Of a stretch of 5,682 bases of DNA, positions 1-5,499 are shown in pieces (within the stretch, counting starts at the first letter, position 1; each line of letters begins with the position of its first letter). The notes beneath the pieces are model-generated. The model did not search any database. It saw only the letters and a list, made by a program, of their open reading frames with translations, and was not told where the DNA came from. Both the position numbers and the translations under genes were made by a program. This DNA is from Deltaproteobacteria bacterium (lineage in GTDB: Bacteria; Desulfobacterota; Dissulfuribacteria; Dissulfuribacterales; QOAL01), in contig WFRQ01000221.1 in NCBI GenBank assembly GCA_015486425.1, forward strand, positions 1 to 5,682. The letters are read 5' to 3'.

Positions 1-875
1 AGAGGGATTTCTGCAAACATGAGATGAATAAGTGTCTGCTGAGCATTCATCCAGGCCGCGTCCATGTTTTCATCTTTGCCCTTTACAACCAGGCTGATTG
101 CCCCGTCTTTCCTGAGTTCCCTGAGCAGTATGTCTATGTCTGCCCCGAACCATTTATATGTACCGCCTGCGCTGATATGGTGGTTTTTTGATACTTTCTC
201 CCAGTCAACAGTAAGGGTTGCTTCGTAAGGTTCCCTGATCCCTGTAAAATCAGTCTCTATGACAATGGATATATCAGGGGTGGATGTCTTGAAGCTCTCC
301 CACAGCACCTCTGCTCCTTCCCTTGTAAGGCCAATGGATACGGCTGCCTTCTGGCCTTCCATCACAGGTGCCTTTCCAATGGTGGCAATCTTTGTGAATT
401 CACTGTTATCCTTGTTGAATGTGGTGACAAGGGCAAAACGTGCCTTGCGGTACATTACAGGCCCTGCAATGCTGGCCTTTGGATGTTTCCTCTGGAGCGC
501 TGCCTCTGCCTTTGCCACCCTCCCAGGCGTTGCCCCGTATTCTATGAGAAAATGAAGGATGCCCCCTCCCTCGGCGCGGTTTATGCCTGCCTTGCCTGTT
601 TCCTTGAGCCTGGCATATTTCAGGAAGGAGAACTGGGGCCTGCCGTTTTTCGTTGCCACCCTTGGTTGATCCGGCAGGTAGTAATATTTATTTTCGTCAT
701 TATAGACAGGGAAACAGACAAGGTCTCCACACTTTACCAGCCTGTCAAGCATGATCTCCTGTGAGCAGGCATGCCGGGGAGAACTGAGGATGATGGTGAC
801 AATGAGTGCTGCAAACAAGATGGAAAGGTTTGTGTCTAATGAAAAATTTGTTTGTCTGACTTCAGGGTTTTTCAT
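1..875 (-). CDS. Secreted protein of unnamed family, gene D (C-terminus beyond window)
   Basis: The frame is open from ATG at 873-875 to the window edge: 291 codons plus two bases, with no stop. The start is supported by GGAG eight bases upstream (884-887). Residues 1-39 look like a Sec signal: a charged start (K2, R7), a hydrophobic core at about 17-31, and probable cleavage near ACSQ. The mature part opens with a close cysteine pair (C49, C54), then an aromatic-proline motif YYYLPDQPR (64-72), a strand at 80-88, a GGGILHFLIEY strand (103-113), a helix (115-129), a second strand-helix unit (176-195) and strand 200-213. These elements recur in the same order in the products encoded at 1266-2309 and 2299-3849. 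I recall similar hypothetical exported proteins in other bacteria but know no family name. No catalytic motif is seen. It may belong to the same operon, although 390 bases of repeats separate it from the preceding gene. Confidence 0.85.
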   Translation of the reverse strand, partial: MKNPEVRQTNFSLDTNLSILFAALIVTIILSSPRHACSQEIMLDRLVKCGDLVCFPVYNDENKYYYLPDQPRVATKNGRPQFSFLKYARLKETGKAGINRAEGGGILHFLIEYGATPGRVAKAEAALQRKHPKASIAGPVMYRKARFALVTTFNKDNSEFTKIATIGKAPVMEGQKAAVSIGLTREGAEVLWESFKTSTPDISIVIETDFTGIREPYEATLTVDWEKVSKNHHISAGGTYKWFGADIDILLRELRKDGAISLVVKGKDENMDAAWMNAQQTLIHLMFAEIP

Positions 876-998
876 CACTGATACTCCGGTTTGCTGTACC
901 TGTACTGGTTTAATATTAGTAAAACCTGAATTGCTCGAAGCTGAAAGCTCAAGGCTCAAGGCATAAGGTTAATAAAAATCAAGGTTCGTTTTTGGCTC

Positions 999-1022
999 GT
1001 TCCCAAACTCCAGTTTGGGAAC
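999..1022. repeat. 24-bp near-perfect palindrome (REP-like)
   Basis: GTTCCCAAACT (999-1009) and AGTTTGGGAAC (1012-1022) are exact reverse complements separated by CC. I recall very similar palindromes, often followed by a GGAAGCT-CC-AGCTTCC hairpin as here, dispersed between genes in repeat-rich bacterial genomes. Mobilisation by a REP-associated tyrosine transposase is only a guess. Confidence 0.85.
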
Positions 1023-1030
1023 GCATGCCC

Positions 1031-1046
1031 GGAAGCTCCAGCTTCC
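1031..1046. repeat. 16-bp palindrome paired with the preceding one
   Basis: GGAAGCT (1031-1037) and AGCTTCC (1040-1046) are exact reverse complements with a CC spacer, the same two-base spacer as the palindrome at 999-1022, which ends 8 bases earlier. The two probably form one composite repeat unit. Confidence 0.8.
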
Positions 1047-1112
1047 AGACAAGGGCAGGTAATGCCGCACAGCCGGTATTAAAAGGAATGAAGCAGGAGC
1101 TTCTGTCAATTG

Positions 1113-1138
1113 GGTACCCAAACAGGAGTTTGGGCACC
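1113..1138. repeat. Imperfect hairpin related to the 999-1022 palindrome
   Basis: GGTACCCAAAC (1113-1123) and GTTTGGGCACC (1128-1138) pair at 10 of 11 positions around the loop AGGA. The core CCCAAAC/GTTTGGG is the same as in the palindrome at 999-1022, so this is probably a diverged member of the same repeat family. Confidence 0.75.
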
Positions 1139-1146
1139 AGCACAAT

Positions 1147-1224
1147 AGCTCAAAGCTGAAAGCTCAAGGCTCAAAGTAAAGGAAGCCATGTTTGCTTTCA
1201 GCTTCCGCCTTTGAGCTTTGAGCT
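1147..1224. repeat. Inverted repeat AGCTCAAAGCT / AGCTTTGAGCT
   Basis: AGCTCAAAGCT (1147-1157) is the exact reverse complement of AGCTTTGAGCT (1214-1224). The DNA between is rich in the same short unit in both orientations. A large cruciform or RNA hairpin is possible. The arms are low-complexity, so they could also have arisen by simple repeat spread. Confidence 0.7.
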
Positions 1225-1268
1225 GATTTTCATGGTCAGGGGGGTAAGAATCCCTGCCATGAAAATCA
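1224..1268 (-). other. Stem-loop over the stop codon of gene C, possible 3' end structure
   Basis: TGATTTTCATGG (1224-1235) and CCATGAAAATCA (1257-1268) are perfect 12-bp inverted repeats. After a one-base bulge the stem continues with CAGGG (1237-1241) and CCCTG (1252-1256), giving 17 pairs and a loop of about 10 bases. The first three minus-strand bases are the TGA stop of gene C. There is no T-run after the stem on the minus strand, so it is a poor intrinsic terminator. Protection of the operon mRNA from 3' decay, or partial termination before gene D, is an inference. Confidence 0.6.
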
Positions 1269-2309
1269 AGGTTCATTTTTTATATTCCTTGGCTTGCATT
1301 TGTATATGTCAATAAATGCCTCTCCGCTCTTTTCCACCCACGGCCCCTGCAAAGAGCGACCGTCACTGTAAACGCAAGTCACCCTGACCCTGTAGGGAAT
1401 GCTCATGTCCGCAGCCCTTGAAAAATGTATGGTCTGGACAGGCTCAGTGTCTTTAAGGAAACGGACGCTCTTTACCTCCTGGCCTCCCGGGACCTTCAGT
1501 GCAACCTCCACTGTCTCCGCGTAGAGCCCTGGAACTGCCTGCTCCTCAAAGTCATAGGCCCGCACCTCTATGGCCGTGTATGCCATGCTCATATCGTTTT
1601 CAAGAGGGGTTCGGGAAAAATTCGCAGGAAAGCGGGCTGGTTCAAGATCAATTGATAGACTCTCGGAAAGGGGTATAGTGGCCTGTTCCCAGTTCTTTCC
1701 ATTCAGTTTCAGCCCGTTTACAGTTTCATCAAGCATGAGAGTCAGGGTAACAGGACCCTTGTCAAGTGCATTGGCAAGCACCATTGCCATTGCCTCATCA
1801 AGCGGCAGGGTGAGCACGTTTCCAGCCCACCTTGTGCCAGAGGAGTATTCTGTGACAGAATTTCCGAAAACCAGTTTTATGTTTGATGCGGAAACAGGAA
1901 TACTGCGCAGTTTCGGTTTTTTTATCCCCATGCGCTGGAGTCTTTTTCTGATGCGTACAACAGTATATTTCGGATGTTTGCGGACGATGTTTACAGTAAA
2001 AAGCCCCTTGGCCCAGAATTTTTCCTCATCTCCTGTCCCTTTTCTTCCTGCGTAGTGGTACAGCGAGACATGGTAGTCCGGTACGCGGTTGTCTTTCAAA
2101 CTAACCTGAGGGTCTGGCGGGAAGATGTACCACATTGATCTGTCCCTGTTGTCAGGGCAGACGCGGGTTCCTTCCATGTTTCTGCATCTGTCAAGTGCTG
2201 GCGCGGCCCTGCAAGGAGCTGTGAACACAGGCATAAACATGAAGGAGAGGAAAAAAGCGCATATAAGCGCACGAGATATCCCCCTCCCATGTTTTTTGTC
2301 AGTGGTCAT
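1266..2309 (-). CDS. Secreted protein of the same unnamed family, gene C
   Basis: This encodes 347 residues from ATG 2307-2309 to TGA 1266-1268. The frame is open 45 codons further upstream, but that part lies over the low-complexity 3' end of gene B. The chosen Met gives a normal signal peptide: basic start, hydrophobic core about 14-30, probable cleavage after CRA (33-35). The start overlaps the end of gene B by 11 bases, and GGAG lies 12 bases upstream, rather far, so translational coupling to B is likely. The mature protein has C42 and C51, an aromatic-proline motif WYIFPPDP (60-67), strands at 77-87 and 100-110, a basic helix (113-126), a second strand-helix unit (164-182) and strand 186-200, all in the order seen in gene D. 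The C-terminal beta domain (about 240-340) with PYRVRV and SDGRSLQGPW resembles that of gene B. No active site is visible; the function is unknown. Confidence 0.85.
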   Translation of the reverse strand: MTTDKKHGRGISRALICAFFLSFMFMPVFTAPCRAAPALDRCRNMEGTRVCPDNRDRSMWYIFPPDPQVSLKDNRVPDYHVSLYHYAGRKGTGDEEKFWAKGLFTVNIVRKHPKYTVVRIRKRLQRMGIKKPKLRSIPVSASNIKLVFGNSVTEYSSGTRWAGNVLTLPLDEAMAMVLANALDKGPVTLTLMLDETVNGLKLNGKNWEQATIPLSESLSIDLEPARFPANFSRTPLENDMSMAYTAIEVRAYDFEEQAVPGLYAETVEVALKVPGGQEVKSVRFLKDTEPVQTIHFSRAADMSIPYRVRVTCVYSDGRSLQGPWVEKSGEAFIDIYKCKPRNIKNEP

Positions 2310-3849
2310 AGTAGCCGCCATCTCCTTCATCAGCATTGCCAGAGTCGGCATCCTGTCCGTTGCCATTATCTTCATTGCCTGTGTCAGTATCGCTCTCATT
2401 CTGAGGCGGTTCTCCCAGTACAGGCCTGAGCTGGTAGGAGCCAAGGTATATGTGTGTTGATGTTCCAGGTTGCCAGCTATCCTGAAGAATCTCTCTGCCG
2501 TCAGCAGATATGACTCTCAGCCTGTACTGAAACCGGGATTTCTGCATTCCAGGCGGGATGTAAAGGTTTACAGAGGCAGATTTTGAGCTGTCAGGAGTGA
2601 TTTCCATCTCCCTGACCTCCTCATAATCTCCATTTGCCGAAAAGAAACGGCTTTTTACTTCCACAATCAGTTTGTACAGATTGTACTGGTCAAAGACATC
2701 AGGTATGGCCTCGAACGTAACGGTTTCCATTGGGGATGTGCCTATGCCGCTTCTGACCATCTTGTCAATATGCTTGCGGCAGCTTTTGCAGTCGCTGATA
2801 ATTTCAGTATCAAGCCACGCCATGACAACGCTGTGACCAAACAATTTACTGACTGATGGAAGGCGAAACGGCTTTGCCCCCCTGGGCTTTATTACTACGC
2901 TCTTTTTAAGGGACTTGCTCCTGAGTTTCAGACTGTTACCCTGAGAGACAAATGCGTTGACAGATTTTATGCGCACTGGAAACAGGGCGAGATTTATCAG
3001 GCGGTCAACCTTTTTGCCATTCTGCCACTCCTTGAGACCTTCAAGCACCTCACCTGAAAACCGGTCAAAGGCAAGAATCACAGGAATAGATACAGGCCGC
3101 TCCCCAACCGGCACATTTAAGTTGCCGCTGACACCTGTGGATGACATCTGGGCAATCAGGGCCTCTGCCTGATCAGGTGTCACATTGATAACAAGGCTGC
3201 ATGCCTGGCGCAGGGTAGAGGGGGAAGTCAGATGAAGCTGGCCCGCGTCAAGACCAAATCCCGCAGTGATTGTTTCAAGGTCAGCCTGGGCGCCAAAGGC
3301 AGGAAGTGCCCTTACTTCTGATGCAGGGTCCCAGTTGCTTTTAAGTATCTTCTCAAGCACCTTGACATCTCCGCTGTGATAAGGGGCCTTTATCTCCATT
3401 GTGATGAGTACCGAGCCCTGCTCCGCGCCCTGAATGCTGTTGTACTGAACCCGCAGGTTATATCCCGATGAGTCATAGACAAGGCGCAGCTCTCTTGGAA
3501 TGTAGTAAAACAGAGTGGGTACTGCTGAATCCTGGAAAAGCAGGTGGGGGTTCCAGCCTGCCACCTCCTCAAGGTCTGAAATAACAGCCTCGTCATCCAC
3601 CATGTCCACCAGATCAAGGGCTGTGGATGGGTCAGGTCCCTGGGGTTTTACCTTTTTGTGGCCTGTCTTGTCAGGAAGCCTCAGGTTGGGATTTGCCTTT
3701 ATGAGTTTAAGTGCGGCAGGATTTAAGTGCATTAACTGGAGGCTTCTCGCTGGCGCAGCCTGTACGCCTCCTGTGCCTGTTGAAAGGAGCAGCGCCACGG
3801 CAGCAGCCGCAGCGCTTAAAAACGTGAGAAAGGAAAATGGTCTTTTCAT
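2299..3849 (-). CDS. Secreted protein with acidic tail, same unnamed family, gene B
   Basis: This encodes 516 residues from ATG 3847-3849 to TGA 2299-2301. An ATG 36 bases further upstream would overlap gene A and place 12 polar residues before the signal. The chosen start follows the stop of gene A by five bases and has AAGG eight bases upstream. Signal peptide 1-31 has an alanine-leucine core and ends VQA. Residues 115-124 (YYIPRELRLV), strand 130-137, strand 144-154, helix 159-170, strand-helix 216-235 and strand 252-266 follow the gene D and C pattern. A basic stretch lies at 306-323, followed by a CKSC pair (354, 357). A C-terminal beta domain (about 375-477) matches the end of gene C. 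The last 35 residues are rich in D, N, G, E and end YYDH; they resemble a disordered, possibly calcium-binding tail. No enzyme motif is seen and the function is unknown. Confidence 0.87.
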   Translation of the reverse strand: MKRPFSFLTFLSAAAAAVALLLSTGTGGVQAAPARSLQLMHLNPAALKLIKANPNLRLPDKTGHKKVKPQGPDPSTALDLVDMVDDEAVISDLEEVAGWNPHLLFQDSAVPTLFYYIPRELRLVYDSSGYNLRVQYNSIQGAEQGSVLITMEIKAPYHSGDVKVLEKILKSNWDPASEVRALPAFGAQADLETITAGFGLDAGQLHLTSPSTLRQACSLVINVTPDQAEALIAQMSSTGVSGNLNVPVGERPVSIPVILAFDRFSGEVLEGLKEWQNGKKVDRLINLALFPVRIKSVNAFVSQGNSLKLRSKSLKKSVVIKPRGAKPFRLPSVSKLFGHSVVMAWLDTEIISDCKSCRKHIDKMVRSGIGTSPMETVTFEAIPDVFDQYNLYKLIVEVKSRFFSANGDYEEVREMEITPDSSKSASVNLYIPPGMQKSRFQYRLRVISADGREILQDSWQPGTSTHIYLGSYQLRPVLGEPPQNESDTDTGNEDNGNGQDADSGNADEGDGGYYDH

Positions 3850-3854
3850 TGGCT

Positions 3855-5144
3855 CTACCTTTGTACAAGCCTTGGCGCTATCCATACAGCCCAGTCCCTG
3901 CCGCTGTTACCCGCGGCATCCACCCTGAGTATTATCTCTATGTTCCGGCCTGCCCATGGTGAAAGGTCAATATCAACAGGAACCAGGCGCTGAGGCGATA
4001 CGCGGCGGGCATACACCCTTCTCATGTTGTTATCCTTGAGTGAATGGATATATACCTTGAATATTACACCGTTTGAGCCATTTGCACCCTGCAGGAATCC
4101 AACATTTGAAAGGAAGTGGACTCGGGGTTCCAGGGTAAAGGCAGGATAACGTCCCTCAATCCATCCATTGTCGCTCCACGCAGGATGTGTTTCCAGTATG
4201 TTTATGGCTACGATGCCCTGCCTGCTCACCTTTCCACGTGGAATGGCTATCACAAAACCACGGGAATCATTGTTTTTACCAGGGAATGAAAGCACGCCCC
4301 TGCTGCTTCTCCATCTGGCACTATGTGCATTCTTGTAAAAGTCATAACGCGAAATTTTTGGCATTACCTTGATAATAGCGGGGTTTACTATTCTGGTGTT
4401 CTGATTACTGCCCTGAACAGTATTGCCTCCGCTCTGTCCCTTATTTACAGGGACAAGGATTGTGCCAGGTTTAATAATTCCAGGGATTACCCTTGGAGGC
4501 TGCTGCTCTCCCTGCTGCCCTGCCTCTTCTTCGCCACCAAGCTCTATTGCCTCTCCATTATCAGCTTCACCTTCCACCCCGTATGCATCTTCTCCCCAGG
4601 TTTTGGGAAAGTCATATACGAGTTCGCCAAAGTGACGATCAGGATAATCACTCCTTACAAGATAAAGTCTAAGCTGGTCAGATGTCTCAGTAGACGGCGA
4701 AGAAGTGTCCCAGCCGTTTGACGCATCTCTTGTAATGGTAAGCCGTGCAATGCCCTCTTTGCCCTGCACCTGGCCCAGCGTGCTGGTAAAGCCTGGCAGT
4801 ACAATCCCGCCGCGCAGCACCTCGCCCTTTGCGGATACCCCGTCCTGCTGCTTAATGCCGCTGTAAGTCACTTCGAGAACCACTGAATCAGGTGTCTGAT
4901 CAATAAGGCGTACCTCTTTGATCTTACCGTCATACTTCCCCAGCCACTTGTCGAATTCATCTTTCAGCGTTTCATTCAGCACCTGCCCTACATTATTCAG
5001 GAGCTGGTTAAAAAAGCTGTTTCCCTGGGAACCGGCAGCACTGCCTGTGCTGTTTTCTGTCCCTGTCTGTGCCCATGAATTCATGGAAAGCATGATGATA
5101 AAAAAGAAAGTAATAATGGCTGTAAGAATTTTTGTGATGCGCAT
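3855..5144 (-). CDS. Secreted two-domain protein with carbohydrate-binding-like C-terminus, gene A
   Basis: This encodes 429 residues from ATG 5142-5144 to TAG 3855-3857. An in-frame ATG five codons upstream (5157-5159) is less likely, because it overlaps the GGGAG (5153-5157) that sits eight bases before the chosen start. Signal peptide 1-25 ends SWA. Residues 40-70 are amphipathic, with NQLLNNVGQVLNETL. Residues 70-183 look like a beta-sandwich (VVLEVTYSG, LRLYLVRSDYPDRHFGELVY). An E/G/Q/P-rich linker (184-260) contains PGIIKPGTI. The C-terminal domain (264-429) shows SRGF, ETHPAW, NGWIEG, VGFLQGA, GVIFKVY, VDIDLSPWAGR and ends DWAVWIAPRL. This is the pattern of a galactose-binding-like jelly roll; the ending recalls the NPCBM carbohydrate-binding module and domains I remember from many exported bacterial proteins. 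Glycan binding is inferred; there is no catalytic domain. It is the first gene of the operon. Confidence 0.9.
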   Translation of the reverse strand: MRITKILTAIITFFFIIMLSMNSWAQTGTENSTGSAAGSQGNSFFNQLLNNVGQVLNETLKDEFDKWLGKYDGKIKEVRLIDQTPDSVVLEVTYSGIKQQDGVSAKGEVLRGGIVLPGFTSTLGQVQGKEGIARLTITRDASNGWDTSSPSTETSDQLRLYLVRSDYPDRHFGELVYDFPKTWGEDAYGVEGEADNGEAIELGGEEEAGQQGEQQPPRVIPGIIKPGTILVPVNKGQSGGNTVQGSNQNTRIVNPAIIKVMPKISRYDFYKNAHSARWRSSRGVLSFPGKNNDSRGFVIAIPRGKVSRQGIVAINILETHPAWSDNGWIEGRYPAFTLEPRVHFLSNVGFLQGANGSNGVIFKVYIHSLKDNNMRRVYARRVSPQRLVPVDIDLSPWAGRNIEIILRVDAAGNSGRDWAVWIAPRLVQR

Positions 5145-5303
5145 AATCCCTTCTCCCATTTAGATTTGTGCAGGCATGTTCCTGATTGGCTGAGAGCAGT
5201 TTCTGAGTTGTCAGACTGTCCCTTTGAAAAATCCCTGCATGACAGGCATTGTTGAACAAAACTGCCAACGCGCTGATAATGCGTTAAATAATTAAAATAT
5301 TAA
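5145..5303 (-). promoter_or_regulatory. Long leader of the A-B-C operon
   Basis: If transcription starts near 5303, the mRNA carries about 160 untranslated bases. On the minus strand it contains two small dyads, AACGC with GCGTT around a 9-base loop and AACAA with TTGTT around one base (5249-5259), and a weak CCTG/CAGG hairpin followed by GATTTTT. None is a recognised riboswitch or a strong attenuator. No open frame with a ribosome binding site was found in it. Confidence 0.4.
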
Positions 5304-5309
5304 TTATAA

Positions 5310-5338
5310 ATGGTATGTCCTGAAGATGTTGATGTCAA
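5310..5338 (-). promoter_or_regulatory. Sigma-70-type promoter of the A-B-C operon
   Basis: On the minus strand a perfect -35 TTGACA (5333-5338) is followed after exactly 17 bases by TACCAT (5310-5315), matching the -10 consensus at four of six positions. Start of transcription is expected near 5303. The downstream DNA is very AT-rich, and a TATAAT lies seven bases further down, too far from the -35 for optimal use. It is the only good promoter seen upstream of gene A. Confidence 0.55.
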
Positions 5339-5341
5339 CAT
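5326..5341. promoter_or_regulatory. 16-bp palindrome over the -35 box, candidate operator
   Basis: ATGTTGA (5326-5332) and TCAACAT (5335-5341) are exact reverse complements separated by TG. The dyad fully covers the -35 box of the promoter at 5310-5338. A dimeric regulator bound there would block RNA polymerase. The regulator is not in the window and I cannot assign a family. Confidence 0.4.
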
Positions 5342-5398
5342 TGTATTTTTGTATCAGCTCAGGGGGTACCGCATCTGCTTCGTTGTCCGGGGCTCTAA

Positions 5399-5499
5399 GG
5401 GGCTGTCCAAAAATAAGTTGAATGATGGCGCGCTCAGATTTGGGTCAGGATGGCCTGAAGATGAGATGCGAAATCGGTAAGTTATTTTTGGACAGCCCC
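5399..5499. mobile_element. 101-bp MITE with 18-bp perfect terminal inverted repeats
   Basis: GGGGCTGTCCAAAAATAA (5399-5416) is the exact reverse complement of 5482-5499. The match extends to 20 of 21 bases. The element is flanked by TAA on both sides (5396-5398 and 5500-5502). If the outermost G and C are excluded, the flanking duplication becomes CTAAG on a 99-bp element. It has no room for a transposase. The G-rich ends and a TNA-type three-base duplication would suit mobilisation by an IS5-family element; a five-base duplication would point elsewhere. It lies 61 bp upstream of the promoter -35. Confidence 0.85.

Larger units (their letters stand above)
938..1174. repeat. 22-bp direct repeat pair (938-959 and 1153-1174)
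   Basis: Bases 938-959 and 1153-1174 are identical: AAGCTGAAAGCTC followed by AAGGCTCAA. They lie 215 bp apart. The unit is itself made of the degenerate heptamer AAGCTCA/AAGCTGA, so it looks like part of a simple, slipped-strand type repeat. The second copy continues as AAAG where the first has G. Confidence 0.9.
876..1265. other. Gene-free interval packed with repeats
   Basis: This 390-bp stretch between gene D and the stop of gene C has no credible gene. It contains small palindromes, a 22-bp direct repeat, an 18/19 direct repeat and AGCTCAAAGCT-type inverted repeats, listed separately. The part nearest gene D (about 880-935) is AT-rich. On the minus strand it has TAATAT (913-918), which could be a -10 box, but there is no good -35 at the right distance, so a separate promoter for gene D is possible but weak. 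Confidence 0.8.
975..1280. repeat. 19-bp direct repeats (975-993 and 1262-1280) around a palindrome-rich segment
   Basis: Bases 975-993 and 1262-1280 match at 18 of 19 positions: AAAATCAAGGTTC, then G or A, then TTTTT. The right copy contains the last codons and stop of gene C. Read on the minus strand, the left copy also encodes K-N-E-P-stop, with a synonymous AAC for AAT. The 268 bp between the copies hold most of the palindromes. This fits an insertion with duplication of the target, or a local duplication of the end of gene C. It is too long for the target duplication of a common insertion sequence. Confidence 0.7.

Noticed and set aside
259..966. Three plus-strand open frames opposite and beyond gene D
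   Set aside because: Two are fully antisense to the gene D frame and the third runs from its 5' end into repeat DNA. The minus-strand frame has a ribosome binding site, a signal peptide and motifs shared with genes B and C.
938..1224. Possible CRISPR array
   Set aside because: The repeats are short, low-complexity and occur in both orientations, without evenly sized spacers or any cas gene nearby.
1570..2055. 161-codon open frame on the plus strand opposite gene C
   Set aside because: It lies wholly antisense to gene C, has no signal, domain or convincing ribosome binding site, and its sequence has the serine/phenylalanine-rich look of an antisense shadow.
2310..2444. 45-codon N-terminal extension of gene C
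   Set aside because: It overlaps the acidic tail coding region of gene B and would bury the signal peptide about 60 residues in. The ATG at 2307-2309 gives a normal exported protein.
5008..5268. 86-codon minus-strand frame across the leader and start of gene A
   Set aside because: It needs a TTG start without a ribosome binding site and overlaps the signal peptide of gene A in another frame.
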